64,000 bases of DNA from the NCBI RefSeq assembly GCF_017901155.1, contig NZ_CP072800.1, forward strand, positions 558,001-622,000. The letters run 5' to 3'. Both the position numbers and the translations under genes were made by a program. Position 1 is the first letter of the stretch. Each line of letters begins with the position of its first letter. The DNA is from Candidatus Thiothrix anitrata (GTDB taxonomy: Bacteria; Pseudomonadota; Gammaproteobacteria; Thiotrichales; Thiotrichaceae). The notes below the pieces were generated by a model, which made no database searches, had not been told where the DNA came from, and saw only the letters and a list, made by a program, of their open reading frames with translations. Below, in pieces: positions 17,103 through 26,936 of the stretch.

Positions 17103-17417
17103 ATGAAAACCCTAGAAGAAAAGTTACAAACATTGCCAGCACATCGCCAACAGGCCATTGCAGCCCGCGCTGATGCCCTGATTCTGGAGGAAATGACCCT
17201 GCAAGCCTTACGCAAAGCCCTGACCATGACACAAGAAGAAATGGCGGCGCGGTTGCAGGTAAATCAGGAAAACATTTCCCGGCTGGAAAAACGCTCCGAT
17301 ATGAAAATTTCGACCCTGCAAGGCTATATTGAAGCATTGGGCGGCAAGTTGAATCTGACCGTAGATTTTCCCGGTCGCGCACCTATCCGCTTGCAGGATA
17401 TTGGTGCGGCAGTTTGA
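17103..17417 (+). CDS. XRE-family antitoxin-like regulator (orphan)
   Basis: A 104-residue HTH protein with an N-terminal helix L-E-E-K-L-Q-T-L-P and an XRE domain at about residues 40-75 (T-Q-E-E-M-A-A-R-L, then I-S-R-L-E-K-R). The C-terminal L-G-G-K-L-N-L-T-V-D-F is typical of HigA-type and related antitoxins. These usually pair with an upstream RelE/HigB toxin; the 167 bp before it show no toxin frame. It may be an orphan or a remnant of a pair. Confidence 0.75.
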   Translation: MKTLEEKLQTLPAHRQQAIAARADALILEEMTLQALRKALTMTQEEMAARLQVNQENISRLEKRSDMKISTLQGYIEALGGKLNLTVDFPGRAPIRLQDIGAAV

Positions 17418-17424
17418 TAGTGGG

Positions 17425-18297
17425 CTAGATAGGGGGCTTCTGACTCCGCCGGTTATGCAACCACAACAGCAGCCCCGCGCCCACGATCAGCCCACTTCCC
17501 ACAAAGAAATTCCACCCCAGCACGTCCTGAAACAGGAACACACTGAACAACGTCGCCGCCACCACCTGCGCATTCAGCCAAGGCGACAGTTCCGACGCGG
17601 TGATCAGCGTATACGCTTTGATCAGCAGGAAATGCCCAATCGCCCCGAACGCGCCCATGCTGATCAGCAGCAGCCATTGCAGCGCATCGGGCGTTTTCCA
17701 CCACAACGGCACAAGGAAACTCAACACCACCGCGCCGACAATCGAGGTATAAAACAGCGAAGTACGCGGATCATCCACCCCCGCCACTTTACGGGTCAGC
17801 AGAAAATACAGCGCCAACAGCAGTGAGGCAAAAAATGCCAACAACAACGCCGGTTCAAAAGTCTGGAAACCGGGGCGAATAATCACCAGCACCCCGACAA
17901 ACCCAGCCGCCACCGCCAACAAATGACGCGGCAGAATCCGTTCCCCCAAGAAGACACCTGCGAATAAGGTGACGAGTACCGGCGACAAATACATCAACGC
18001 CGTCGCTTCCGCCAGACTTACCGTCTTGATCGCCATGTACAGCAAAGTATTGATGCCAACCATACACAAGCCGCGCAACAACTGCGTTTTCGGCGCACGG
18101 GTCACGGCAAAATCCCGCACACCCTGCCCATAAAACAGCAACGACACAATAATACTGTGGAATAAGAACCGCGCCCAAGTCACCTGAAAGGTCGAAAACT
18201 CACGCATCAGGCCTTTCCCCAGCGAATCCATGCCCGCCAGAATCACAGAAGCAATAATCGTAAGGACGATGGCGAGCAAGGCAGGGCGGTTTTTCAT
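17425..18297 (-). CDS. DMT-superfamily (EamA) transporter
   Basis: A 290-residue inner-membrane protein with ten predicted hydrophobic segments arranged as two EamA repeats, the usual layout of drug/metabolite transporters. Sequence features such as E-A-T-A-L-M-Y-L-S-P-V-L near residue 95 and A-S-E-L-S-P near 230 are typical of the YdcZ/RhaT-like bacterial members. Substrate cannot be told. It is convergent with the preceding antitoxin-like gene, 7 bp away. Confidence 0.85.
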   Translation of the reverse strand: MKNRPALLAIVLTIIASVILAGMDSLGKGLMREFSTFQVTWARFLFHSIIVSLLFYGQGVRDFAVTRAPKTQLLRGLCMVGINTLLYMAIKTVSLAEATALMYLSPVLVTLFAGVFLGERILPRHLLAVAAGFVGVLVIIRPGFQTFEPALLLAFFASLLLALYFLLTRKVAGVDDPRTSLFYTSIVGAVVLSFLVPLWWKTPDALQWLLLISMGAFGAIGHFLLIKAYTLITASELSPWLNAQVVAATLFSVFLFQDVLGWNFFVGSGLIVGAGLLLWLHNRRSQKPPI

Positions 18298-18416
18298 AGC
18301 AACAGATTATCAAGCATTCGGGTAAATTCGCGCAAACTTCTCGCGAGCACGGGCGGCGACTGAATACTTCAGTTTCAAGCTGATGCTGCGCGTGCGTATA
18401 ATCGGATTTTTCCGAC

Positions 18417-19376
18417 ATGATGAGAAACGGGATGACACAAGAGCCTGACGAGCGTTTACGGCAACAGCCATTGTTGCGTTACTGGCTGGCTATCCGCCCC
18501 GGATTTTTAGCCGCCAGTATTGTGCCTGCACTCGTCGGTGCAATAGCCGCGTGGTCACAACAGCAAGTATTGAATGGTGGATTGTTGGCACTGACACTGC
18601 TGGCGGTCATACTGGTACACGCGGGCATGAATGTGTTGAATGATTACTACGACGAGCAAAATGGTACAGATCGACGCAATACCCAACGCCTGTTTCCGTT
18701 TACTGGAGGCAGCCGCTTTATCCAGAACGGTGTTTTGAGTGCGGGGGAAACCTTGGTGTTCGGGGCGTGCCTATCGGCAGCGGCAATGCTGGTTGGTGTG
18801 GGCTTGGCATGGCACAGCGGCATGGAATTGCTGTGGATTGGGGCAGTGGGCTTACTCATTGGCTGGGGCTATTCCGCCCCGCCGTTGCGTTTAAATAGCC
18901 GGGGATTGGGCGAGCCGATGATTGCTTTGAGCTTTGGCATCCTGACACCGTTAGGGGCGTGGTTTGTGCAAACGGGTAGCTTGGCTTGGTATCCGTTGCT
19001 AAGCAGTTTACCGCTGTCCTTATTGCTGATGAACATCTTGCTAATCAATCAGTTTCCCGACTGTGAAGCCGATGCAGCCAGTGGCAAACACCATTGGGTA
19101 GTGCGTTTCGGGGTGGAAACAGCAGCGAAAATTTATTTATCCACGGTATTGTTAGCAACGTTATTGCTGGTGTCATGGGTAATGCTGGATGTGTTGCCGC
19201 CGATGGCGTTGCTGAGTGCGCTACCATTGGGCATCTCCCTGCGTGCCGGTTTGCAACTAATGGAACATGCGCACGCACCACACAAACTTGAACCGGCGAT
19301 TAAGATGACCATTGGCAGCGCGGTTTTGCACGGAATGCTGCTCAGCCTTGCATTGGGGCTGTCTGGGTTCGGTTAA
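18417..19376 (+). CDS. UbiA/MenA-family prenyltransferase
   Basis: A polytopic inner-membrane prenyltransferase of about 319 residues. The Asp-rich diphosphate-binding motif is [11 protein letters not shown] at residues 75-85, and the second conserved region N-Q-F-P-D-C-E-A-D is near 222. It resembles 1,4-dihydroxy-2-naphthoate polyprenyltransferase (MenA) more than UbiA, but no other menaquinone genes are nearby, so the acceptor is uncertain. Possible starts are 18417, 18420 and 18432; the last has a GGG-containing Shine-Dalgarno. The stop overlaps the convergent ABC-F gene by 4 bp. Confidence 0.8.
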   Translation: MMRNGMTQEPDERLRQQPLLRYWLAIRPGFLAASIVPALVGAIAAWSQQQVLNGGLLALTLLAVILVHAGMNVLNDYYDEQNGTDRRNTQRLFPFTGGSRFIQNGVLSAGETLVFGACLSAAAMLVGVGLAWHSGMELLWIGAVGLLIGWGYSAPPLRLNSRGLGEPMIALSFGILTPLGAWFVQTGSLAWYPLLSSLPLSLLLMNILLINQFPDCEADAASGKHHWVVRFGVETAAKIYLSTVLLATLLLVSWVMLDVLPPMALLSALPLGISLRAGLQLMEHAHAPHKLEPAIKMTIGSAVLHGMLLSLALGLSGFG

Positions 19377-20995
19377 TCCAATCCTTGGCTGCTCAAATAC
19401 TCTTCGTAAGTGCCACGGTAATCGACAATCGTGCCGTCGCCTTTCACGTCGAAAATACGGGTTGCCAAGGAGCCAACAAATACACGGTCGTGCGACACAA
19501 ACATCAGCGTGCCGTCATATTTATCCAGCGCACCGTTGAGGGATTCGATGGATTCCATGTCCAAGTGGTTAGTGGGTTCGTCCATCAACATCACGTTGGT
19601 ACGGGAGAGCATCATGCGTCCGAAAATCATCCGGCCTTTTTCACCACCGGAAAGCACGCGCACTGGCTTTTTCACGGTGTCGCCGCCGAACAGCAATCGT
19701 CCCAGTGTGCCACGGTTTTGGGTTTCTGCGTCTTCACCTTCGTAGCCGCTTTTGCGCACGAAATCCGCCATCCAGTCAGTGAGGCTGATGTCGCTTTTGA
19801 AATCGTCTTCGTGGTCTTGCTCGTAGGTGGAAATGCGCACTTTTTCAGCCCATTTGACGCTGCCTTTTTGTGGCTGTAACTTGCCTTCTAGCAATTTCAG
19901 TAAGGTGGTTTTACCCACGCCGTTTTCGCCGATAATACCGACTTTTTCACCCGCTTCAATCGCAAACGTGAAGTTGTTGATCAGTGGTTTTTCCATGCCG
20001 TCGTAAGCGAAAGTGAGGTTGTTCACTTCCACGGCGAAACGGTGCAGGCGTTCTTTTTCGTCGTACTCGAAACGAATCCACGGGTATTGGCGGCTGGAAG
20101 GTTTGATGTCTTCCGGCTTGAGCTTTTCGATTAGCTTGCGGCGGCTAGTCGCTTGTTTCGCCTTGGATTTATTGGCGGAGAAGCGGCGCACGAAATCTTG
20201 CAATTCCAGAATGCGGTCTTTCGCCTTGGCGTTGGCATTGGCTTGACGTTCACGCGCTTGGGTGGATGCTTCCATGAAGTCGTCGTAGTTACCTGCGTAA
20301 ATCTGGATTTTGCCGAAGTCCAAATCCGCCGTGTGGGTACACACTTGGTTCAAAAAGTGGCGGTCATGCGAGATGATGATCATGGTGGAGTTGCGGTTAT
20401 TGAGCGTTTCTTCCAACCAGCGGATGGTGTTGATGTCGAGGTTGTTGGTCGGTTCGTCCAACAACAAAATGTCAGGGTTGGCGAACAGGGCTTGGCACAG
20501 CAATACCCGCAATTTCCAACCGGGGGCAACTTGGCTCATCGGGCCGTTGTGCTGCTCGATGGGGATGCCGACCGCCAGCAGCAATTCACCGGCACGCGAT
20601 TCGGCGGTGTAGCCGTCCATTTCCGCGAACTGCCCTTCGAGTTCCGCCGCTTTCATGTAATCGTCTTCGGTGGCTTCCATATTGGCGTAAATCGCGTCCT
20701 TGGCGGACATGACTTTCCACATTTCCTCGTGCCCCATCAGCACTACATCCAGCACGCGCACGTCTTCAAAACCGAACTGGTCTTGGCGCAAATAGGCAAT
20801 GCGTTCGTGCGGGTCTTTGGAAACGTTACCCGCTGTTGGCTCTAATTGCCCGCAGAGGATTTTCATGAAAGTGGATTTGCCGGAGCCATTTGCCCCGATT
20901 AAGCCATAACGGTTGCCGTCGCCGAATTTGACGGAAACGTTATCGAATAGCGGTTTAGCACCGAACTGGATGGTGACATTGGCAGCAACTAGCAT
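19373..20995 (-). CDS. ybiT: ABC-F ATPase, YbiT-like
   Basis: A soluble protein with two ABC domains and no membrane segments. Walker A motifs are G-A-N-G-S-G-K-S (about residue 34) and G-E-N-G-V-G-K-T (about 345). The first signature motif is non-canonical ([10 protein letters not shown]); the second is L-S-G-G-E-K-G-R. Both Walker B motifs end D-E-P-T-N. The Arg/Lys-rich linker, and the degenerate first signature, match the YbiT subgroup, which like EttA is thought to act on ribosomes. 540 residues, normal length. Confidence 0.88.
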   Translation of the reverse strand: MLVAANVTIQFGAKPLFDNVSVKFGDGNRYGLIGANGSGKSTFMKILCGQLEPTAGNVSKDPHERIAYLRQDQFGFEDVRVLDVVLMGHEEMWKVMSAKDAIYANMEATEDDYMKAAELEGQFAEMDGYTAESRAGELLLAVGIPIEQHNGPMSQVAPGWKLRVLLCQALFANPDILLLDEPTNNLDINTIRWLEETLNNRNSTMIIISHDRHFLNQVCTHTADLDFGKIQIYAGNYDDFMEASTQARERQANANAKAKDRILELQDFVRRFSANKSKAKQATSRRKLIEKLKPEDIKPSSRQYPWIRFEYDEKERLHRFAVEVNNLTFAYDGMEKPLINNFTFAIEAGEKVGIIGENGVGKTTLLKLLEGKLQPQKGSVKWAEKVRISTYEQDHEDDFKSDISLTDWMADFVRKSGYEGEDAETQNRGTLGRLLFGGDTVKKPVRVLSGGEKGRMIFGRMMLSRTNVMLMDEPTNHLDMESIESLNGALDKYDGTLMFVSHDRVFVGSLATRIFDVKGDGTIVDYRGTYEEYLSSQGLD

Positions 20996-21133
20996 GAAAA
21001 AATCCTTTAAGGCAGACGACAGCAGTTAAGAGGCCGTACTCTACCATTTTCTGGATTTTTGAACCATGTGCGATTGCATTAAAGCTAGAGTAGACTTAGC
21101 AACGCCGAATTCACAACCAACAGGAATTACCCC

Positions 21134-21805
21134 ATGCACACCCCGCAAAAGCTAGAACTGGTCAGTTTCAAAATTTGCCCGTTCGTACAGCGTTCCGTGA
21201 TTGCCCTCAATCTGAAAGGGATCGAATACAGTCTCACTCACATTAACCCGCACGACGCACCCGACTGGTTCAAGGCCATTTCTCCGTTGGGCAAAGTACC
21301 CGTGTTACTGGTCGACGGCACACCACTATTCGAGTCCGCAGTGATTTTGGAGTATTTGGATGAAGTCTACTCGCCCAGCCTGCACCCAGCCGCCCCGCTA
21401 GAAAAGGCTCAGCATCGCGCTTGGATCGAATTTTGTTCCGAGTTAATCGGGCGACAGTTCCGTATGTTGACGGCCAAAGATGAAACCGCGTTTAACGAAG
21501 CCCGCGAATCCCTGCAACAAGGCTTACAGCGGTTGGAAACAGCAGTCAATGTCATCGGTCCGTTCTTCGCTGGTAATGAATTGAAATTAGTAGACACGGT
21601 TTACGCGCCGCTGTTTATGCGCTTATCACTGGCGCGTCAATTGGCGGGGCTGGAGCTGGAATTAAGTGCTCGCCTGCAAACTTGGAGTGCTGCCCTGTTG
21701 GGGTTGGAAGCGGTCAAAACCTCTGTCGTGGAAGACTTTAATGACGTATTCCTAAACTTCCTGAAAATGCAGGAAAGCTGGTTACTCGCCCGCCAGCAAG
21801 CTTAA
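21134..21805 (+). CDS. glutathione S-transferase
   Basis: A 223-residue cytoplasmic GST. The N-terminal thioredoxin-fold domain has C-P-F-V-Q-R at residues 15-20, K-V-P-V-L near 54 and the glutathione-binding E-S-A-V-I near 67. The C-terminal helical domain follows. The C-P-F start resembles stringent starvation/omega/zeta-like GSTs. Substrate unknown. Promoter and operon partners are not evident; it stands alone between divergent and convergent genes. Confidence 0.85.
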   Translation: MHTPQKLELVSFKICPFVQRSVIALNLKGIEYSLTHINPHDAPDWFKAISPLGKVPVLLVDGTPLFESAVILEYLDEVYSPSLHPAAPLEKAQHRAWIEFCSELIGRQFRMLTAKDETAFNEARESLQQGLQRLETAVNVIGPFFAGNELKLVDTVYAPLFMRLSLARQLAGLELELSARLQTWSAALLGLEAVKTSVVEDFNDVFLNFLKMQESWLLARQQA

Positions 21806-21854
21806 GCCACGGTCTGCCTTAAACCCTGACCAGTGACTGATACTTAAGCGAAAT

Positions 21855-22283
21855 CTAGCCGTGAATATAGTTTTCCAGTTGCGCAATAATGAACTGCTGC
21901 TCAGAGATGATTTCCTTGACTAAATCGCCAATGGAAACCAGCCCGACCAATTCGCCATTGTGCATCACCGGCAAATGGCGGATGCGGCACTCGGTCATGA
22001 TTGCCATCACTTCCTGAACCGGCTGGTCGGGTCGCGTGACCACGACCTGCCGCGTCATAATGTCTTGCACCAACATTTGTTCGGCATCAAGGCAGGTCAG
22101 GATCACTTTGCGGGTGTAATCCTGCTCTGACACAATGCCTCTGAGTTTGCCTGCTTCCAATACCAGCAATGCGCCGACTTTTTGCTGTGCCATTGCTTTC
22201 ACGGCATCAATCACGGTGACAGTTGGGCTGATACTGAGTATTTCAGTGCCTTTTTTGGCGAGAATATCGCTGACGGTTTTCAT
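21855..22283 (-). CDS. CBS-domain pair protein
   Basis: A 142-residue protein made only of two CBS domains (about residues 8-65 and 72-130), with the typical ends G-I-V-S-E-Q-D-Y and G-L-V-S-I-G-D-L. Such stand-alone pairs bind adenine nucleotides and are usually regulatory. The target is not evident. Divergent from the toxin-antitoxin pair to its right. Confidence 0.85.
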   Translation of the reverse strand: MKTVSDILAKKGTEILSISPTVTVIDAVKAMAQQKVGALLVLEAGKLRGIVSEQDYTRKVILTCLDAEQMLVQDIMTRQVVVTRPDQPVQEVMAIMTECRIRHLPVMHNGELVGLVSIGDLVKEIISEQQFIIAQLENYIHG

Positions 22284-22441
22284 CGTTCTCCTCCTCGGTT
22301 GGGTTGCTTATCGTTATTGGTATCTGCCTGATATTCTGCAACCTTTTGATAAAACAGTAAAGAAGGCACGATTAGTATGCTGGAAATCCGCCGTCGATTG
22401 CGACTATAATTCGGGTATAAGTTGGCAAGAAAGAGGTCAAA

Positions 22442-22702
22442 ATGCAGGTTTCCATTCGTGAATTGAAGACACATTTATCGCATTATTTGCAGCAAACCCG
22501 TAGTGGTGAGGCAATCGACATCACCAGTCATCGGCGAATTATTGCGCGTTTGCAGGGTATTGTTAGCTCAGAGAACCCCGGCATTCAGGCGTTATTAGCT
22601 CAGGGAGCTACTTGGTCAGGGCGTAAACCTACGGGGGCAAGCTTGGTGGTTAGCCATACTGAATACAGCATGTCTGACCTCATTTTGGATATGCGCGGAT
22701 GA
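22442..22702 (+). CDS. type II antitoxin, Phd/VapB-like
   Basis: An 86-residue antitoxin. The N terminus V-S-I-R-E-L-K-T-H-L-S-H-Y-L is the Phd/YefM-type dimerisation and DNA-binding start. The C-terminal tail would wrap the toxin. It overlaps the following PIN-domain toxin gene by 4 bp (ATGA), the standard arrangement. Confidence 0.85.
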   Translation: MQVSIRELKTHLSHYLQQTRSGEAIDITSHRRIIARLQGIVSSENPGIQALLAQGATWSGRKPTGASLVVSHTEYSMSDLILDMRG

Positions 22703-23136
22703 TTCTGTTTTGTGATACGTCAGCACTGATCAAATTGTATATTGTTGAAGCAGAAAGTTTGGCAGTGAAGGAGCTTTCCGCGCAGGCGGAAGCCGTTGCG
22801 GTAAGCCGCATTGCGTGGGCAGAAGCGTTTGCAGCATTAGCGCGGCGCAGCAGGGAAGTTCCCGCCGATATGCCAAGCATGGAACAGGCAAAGTTAGCCA
22901 TTAAAGCTGATTGGCCTGATTTCTTGGTAACGGATGTAAGCCAAACGATTGTGGAATTGGCAGGTGAATTTGCCGATACGTTTGCGTTACGTGGTTATGA
23001 CAGTGTGCAACTGGCGACGGCTAGGCATGTGCAACAAGTGACGCAATTACCCATTCAGTTTGCCTGTTTCGATTTGCGCTTGAACCGGGCAGCAAAGTTG
23101 TTGGGAATGGTTACACCTTTTTTGAAAGTTAACTGA
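22699..23136 (+). CDS. VapC-like PIN-domain toxin
   Basis: A 145-residue PIN-domain ribonuclease. The acidic residues expected for metal binding are visible: D6 in F-C-D-T-S-A-L-I-K-L-Y, E in A-W-A-E-A near residue 43, D in R-G-Y-D-S-V-Q-L-A near 97, and D in A-C-F-D-L near 121. It would cleave RNA (often tRNA) when released from its antitoxin. Translation is coupled to the antitoxin gene. Confidence 0.87.
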   Translation: MILFCDTSALIKLYIVEAESLAVKELSAQAEAVAVSRIAWAEAFAALARRSREVPADMPSMEQAKLAIKADWPDFLVTDVSQTIVELAGEFADTFALRGYDSVQLATARHVQQVTQLPIQFACFDLRLNRAAKLLGMVTPFLKVN

Positions 23137-23140
23137 TCTC

Positions 23141-23860
23141 ATGCTAGAAATCCTCTACCGCGATGAACATTTGGTGGCAATCAACAAACCCTCCGGCTTG
23201 TTGGTACACCGCAGCCTGATTGACCGCCACGAAACCCGTTTTGCGATTCAGCTTACTCGCGACCAAATTGGGCAGAAAGTTTACCCGGTGCATCGGCTGG
23301 ATAAACCCACGTCGGGGGTATTGTTGTTCGCGCTTGATAGTGACACCGCACGGCTAATTAATGCTCAATTTACTGCCGGACAGGTGCAGAAAACCTACCA
23401 AGCCATTGCGCGTGGGTTTGTTCCCGACAGTGGGGTGATTGATCATCCCTTACGTGAGCAGTTGGATGCACTGGCGGATGCCGAGGCAGACACTGATAAA
23501 GACGCACAAACCGCGTTGACCCATTATCGGCGGTTGCAGGCGTTTGAAGTGCCGTTCGCAGTTGACCGTCATCCGACCAGCCGTTATTCCTTGGTGGAGC
23601 TATGCCCCAAAACAGGGCGCAAGCACCAATTACGCCGCCACATGAAGCATATTTCCCATCATTTGATCGGCGATACCACCCACGGCAATGGTAAACACAA
23701 CCGTTTTTTCCGTGAGCAGTTCGGCAGTACCCGCTTATTGCTGCACGCCACGCAACTTTGTTTAAAACACCCGCACAATGATGAAAACTTGCTGATTCAA
23801 GCAAACTTCCCCGCAGAGTTTCATGAGGTGGTACGGTTATTGCTTTCCTTTGAGCAGTAA
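23141..23860 (+). CDS. truC: tRNA pseudouridine-65 synthase
   Basis: A RluA-family pseudouridine synthase of 239 residues. The catalytic motif H-R-L-D-K-P-T-S-G-V has the active aspartate near residue 51. The start M-L-E-I-L-Y-R-D-E-H-L-V-A-I-N-K-P-S-G-L and the R-D-Q-I-G-Q-K segment fit TruC, which modifies U65 in tRNA, rather than RluA/C/D, which carry S4 domains or differ here. It starts 4 bp after the toxin gene and could be read from the same transcript. Confidence 0.88.
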   Translation: MLEILYRDEHLVAINKPSGLLVHRSLIDRHETRFAIQLTRDQIGQKVYPVHRLDKPTSGVLLFALDSDTARLINAQFTAGQVQKTYQAIARGFVPDSGVIDHPLREQLDALADAEADTDKDAQTALTHYRRLQAFEVPFAVDRHPTSRYSLVELCPKTGRKHQLRRHMKHISHHLIGDTTHGNGKHNRFFREQFGSTRLLLHATQLCLKHPHNDENLLIQANFPAEFHEVVRLLLSFEQ

Positions 23861-23896
23861 TCAATAAACACAGTCGACCACCCGACGAGGTTTCTC

Positions 23897-24373
23897 ATGG
23901 AAAATAATCCCCCACTTACGCTCACTCAAATATTGGCACGGCTGTCCCAAATTTTGGGACAAAAACAATCCGGTACGTTTTTCGTGGCAACTGACCGGAA
24001 TACTTCTTGCCGCTTCGCCTTAGAAACTGGAAAAATTACCCATTGCACCCATGGACGTGATCAGGGCATGAATGCTGTGCGTAGTTTTCTGGAGACTCAC
24101 GGCGGCTCGTGTTCATTTTCTGAAAACCAGTTTGTGCCGTTTCGGACTGAAGCTGGGGTTAGCCATCAAATGTGTATGGATGTGTTAGGCATTCGCCCCA
24201 GTATACGTATTGAAAAACCGCCGTTATTAGCCAGTAGTCCCGCCTCAACCCGCACGAAGGGAGCTGACAGCCGTTTTTATCGGGGTGGCTACGTTCCTAC
24301 TGAAAGTGGTGCTGCCCATGAAACAGCAACGCAGACCGCTAAAGTTGATAACCGCTTTTACCGAGGTGGTTAG
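23897..24373 (+). CDS. DUF4388/PATAN-like protein with duplicated C-terminal motif
   Basis: A 158-residue protein. The first 95 residues resemble DUF4388/PATAN domains found in two-component and gliding-related proteins (L-S-Q-I-L-G-Q-K-Q-S-G-T-F near residue 17, then L-E-T-G-K-I-T-H). The tail carries two copies of D-S/N-R-F-Y-R-G-G, about 35 residues apart, the second ending the protein. The repeated motif suggests a short docking tag, but I do not recognise it. No enzymatic motif is present. Confidence 0.55.
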   Translation: MENNPPLTLTQILARLSQILGQKQSGTFFVATDRNTSCRFALETGKITHCTHGRDQGMNAVRSFLETHGGSCSFSENQFVPFRTEAGVSHQMCMDVLGIRPSIRIEKPPLLASSPASTRTKGADSRFYRGGYVPTESGAAHETATQTAKVDNRFYRGG

Positions 24374-24579
24374 CACCCAATCAAGCCGCAGCACGACCCC
24401 CACTAGAATCGCCGTAGCTAGGCGGCAGCAAGCGGGTTGAACGTGATCAGAATGAGGCCAGCGGACAATGTTTCTCTCAAAGAACTGCCAAAAACTTGCA
24501 ATAAGTCATGATGTTTCGCAAACGATAATGTTAGATTAGGGCTGTTTTACCCCGCTTTTTGATAGGAATAGGCGTGTTT

Positions 24580-25527
24580 ATGCGTTTTGATGACATCCTG
24601 ACCCGTTCACCAGTCTTGGAAGCCGTATTGCGTTCCGCACATTTAATTGCTCAAACCGATGCCAGCGTATTAATCACAGGTGAGTCGGGCACCGGCAAAG
24701 AATTGGTGGCACACGCCATGCACACCGCCAGCTCACGCCGCCAGCAGCCATTTATTGCGGTCAATTGTGCCGCATTACCGGAAACACTAGCGGAATCCCT
24801 GCTATTCGGACACCGCAAAGGCGCGTTCACCGGAGCTGATAATAACCACTCAGGGTTATTAAGCGCAGCGGATGGCGGAACTTTATTTCTGGATGAAATC
24901 GGTGAATTGCCGTTAAATCTGCAAGCGAAATTACTACGCTTTTTAGAGTCGGGCGAAATCCTACCACTGGGTGATGCACAAGCACAACGTCTCAATGTAC
25001 GGGTGTTTGCCGCCACTCACCGGGATTTATTTGCGCTGGTACAACGTGGTGAATTCCGCCGCGATTTGTTTTTCCGTTTGAACATTATTCCGGTGGAATT
25101 ACCACCACTACGCGAACGCAAGGAAGACATTGATCTGCTGCTCAATCATTTCCTCCAGCAATTTGCAGTGCAACATCAATTACCACGCGCCTACTTTGAT
25201 AAAGCTGCACGCCAACAACTGTCACGTCACACTTGGACGGGCAATGTGCGCGAGTTACGCAATCTATGCGAACGTTGTAGTATTTTGCTTTCGGGTCGGG
25301 AAATCGGGGTAACGAATCTACCACACGAATTACGCAATCCGGGTGAAACAGCACGTAGCACATCTTTCAGTTTACCGATACACGGGGTAAAGCTGGATGA
25401 ACTTGAGCGTGATTTGCTCAATCAAGCGTTAGAACGTACCCAAAACAATAAAACCCATGCCGCCAGACTGCTGGGCATCAGCCGCGACGCACTCAATTAT
25501 CGACTGAAAAAACAGTTGCTTGCATAA
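24580..25527 (+). CDS. sigma-54-dependent transcriptional activator (no receiver domain)
   Basis: A 315-residue AAA+ activator with Walker A G-E-S-G-T-G-K-E near residue 38, the sigma-54 contact loop G-A-F-T-G-A near 83, Walker B F-L-D-E-I-G-E-L near 105 and an R-finger region R-R-D-L-F-F-R-L. A Fis-type HTH ends the protein (T-H-A-A-R-L-L-G-I-S-R-D-A-L). There is no N-terminal sensory domain, as in PspF, so control must come from another protein. The ATG at 24580 is preferred; a TTG seven codons upstream is possible. The target promoter is not evident here. Confidence 0.88.
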   Translation: MRFDDILTRSPVLEAVLRSAHLIAQTDASVLITGESGTGKELVAHAMHTASSRRQQPFIAVNCAALPETLAESLLFGHRKGAFTGADNNHSGLLSAADGGTLFLDEIGELPLNLQAKLLRFLESGEILPLGDAQAQRLNVRVFAATHRDLFALVQRGEFRRDLFFRLNIIPVELPPLRERKEDIDLLLNHFLQQFAVQHQLPRAYFDKAARQQLSRHTWTGNVRELRNLCERCSILLSGREIGVTNLPHELRNPGETARSTSFSLPIHGVKLDELERDLLNQALERTQNNKTHAARLLGISRDALNYRLKKQLLA

Positions 25528-25658
25528 CAGTTAACAGCGAACTGCTGTACCCAACAGCACAACCACTGTTTTATACCTCATATCGGAAATGAATGACCGC
25601 CCCGTTTGTCGGTCGGGCACACTGGGTATTCAAAAAGTTTCATCAGGAGGTATGAAAC

Positions 25659-26300
25659 ATGTGGAACTGTCATTTCTCGCACCTAAAATACTCCCTGCTC
25701 GGATCCGCGATGCTAGTATTAGCTGGGTGTAGCACCAATCCTCGCGGCATGAGCGCGGCCAGCCCGGCACAACAAACCACTGAACCCGTAAAAAACCGTG
25801 TCGTTCAAGCCCACCAAAAAACCAAAGCACACACGCTAAAGCTAGCCAAATCCCCCCGAACATATTCCACGCAACTGACCAAATCCCCCAAGGCCAAACC
25901 TATCAGCACCTTGGATAAAGTCACTTGGAACGCCCACAAACAGCAAGGCAAAATGTACCGATGGGGTGGTAGCAGCCCTATCACGGGCTTTGATTGCAGC
26001 GGCCTGACTCAATATTCTTTTAAACAAGGTGCCGGGGTCAGTTTGCCACGTACTGCGGCTGCGCAATACCAAGCGGCGGTGAAAGTACCGCAGCAAGATG
26101 CACGCAAGGGAGATTTGGTGTTTTTCGCAACCCGTGGTAGACGTGTTAGTCATGTCGGCATTTACTTGGGTGATGACAAATTCATCCATGCACCGCGCAC
26201 AGGGAAAAGCATTACCACCAGCAAACTGCAAGGCTATTGGAAACAACGCTTAGTGGGATTTGGACGTGTACCGGGAGCGTGCCGCCCCATCTATTCCTAG
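25659..26300 (+). CDS. NlpC/P60 (C40) peptidoglycan peptidase lipoprotein
   Basis: A 213-residue lipoprotein with lipobox L-A-G-C near residue 24. A Lys/Ala/Ser-rich linker spans about residues 30-85. The NlpC/P60 domain has catalytic Cys in F-D-C-S-G-L-T near residue 111, His in S-H-V-G-I-Y near 166, and a third polar His in F-I-H-A-P near 178. It should cut stem peptides of peptidoglycan, like Spr/MepS and NlpC. The ATG has an AGGAGG Shine-Dalgarno. It stands alone, 28 bp from the convergent copper-chaperone gene. Confidence 0.9.
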   Translation: MWNCHFSHLKYSLLGSAMLVLAGCSTNPRGMSAASPAQQTTEPVKNRVVQAHQKTKAHTLKLAKSPRTYSTQLTKSPKAKPISTLDKVTWNAHKQQGKMYRWGGSSPITGFDCSGLTQYSFKQGAGVSLPRTAAAQYQAAVKVPQQDARKGDLVFFATRGRRVSHVGIYLGDDKFIHAPRTGKSITTSKLQGYWKQRLVGFGRVPGACRPIYS

Positions 26301-26327
26301 CACGGGGCAACTTGAAACGCCTAGCGG

Positions 26328-26861
26328 TCAGTGATGTTTCATCCCACCCATGGGTGGGGTGACTTCCTGAATCGGTGCATCAACCACACTAGTGCTGCCA
26401 TCAGCGAAGTTGAGTGTCACCGCCACGGATTCGCCCACTTTGAGTTCCTGACGCAACTCAATCAGCATAATGTGCAAACCACCAGGAGTGAGTTCCGCCT
26501 TGCCTTGGGCTGGCACATCAATTTGCGAAATCTGGCGCATTTCCATCACACCATTGTTATTGGTGTGAGTGTGTAATTCCACCGTATTTGCCACAGGACT
26601 GCTGGCGGACACGACTTGATGCGCGACATCGCCGCTATTAACTAGCACCATGAATGCAGCACTATTCGGCTGCCCCGGCGGCACAGCACGTACAAACGGA
26701 TTCTCTGCTTTAACTGCATCTGCGGCTTTAGCACTAGCGGCAGGTGCTGCTTGCGCTTGCGAAGCCTCCGCAGGTTTTTTCGCAACTTCATTCTCTGCCT
26801 GACAAGCTGCTGTTACGGAAATCAACACACCCAACAAGGCTGCACGCAATAAAGGCTTCAT
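26328..26861 (-). CDS. periplasmic copper chaperone PCu(A)C
   Basis: A 177-residue lipoprotein-like or secreted protein (A-A-C near residue 20) with an Ala/Lys-rich linker and a PCuAC domain. The Cu(I) ligands follow the family pattern: H in V-E-L-H-T-H, M in V-M-E-M-R, then H and M in G-G-L-H-I-M-L. Such proteins deliver copper to cytochrome oxidase. A His-rich end (G-G-M-K-H-H) may add a copper site. The ATG at 26861 has a GGAGAA Shine-Dalgarno; the longer frame does not. Confidence 0.88.
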   Translation of the reverse strand: MKPLLRAALLGVLISVTAACQAENEVAKKPAEASQAQAAPAASAKAADAVKAENPFVRAVPPGQPNSAAFMVLVNSGDVAHQVVSASSPVANTVELHTHTNNNGVMEMRQISQIDVPAQGKAELTPGGLHIMLIELRQELKVGESVAVTLNFADGSTSVVDAPIQEVTPPMGGMKHH

Positions 26862-26936
26862 AACATTCTCCTGAAAAAAGACACTAAAACTACGTTCCAG
26901 TATCTTAAAAAGAGCATCTTCAATCAATGTGTTATA

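Noticed and set aside
22405-22410. TATAAT box before the antitoxin gene as a promoter
   Set aside because: No acceptable -35 box at the right distance.
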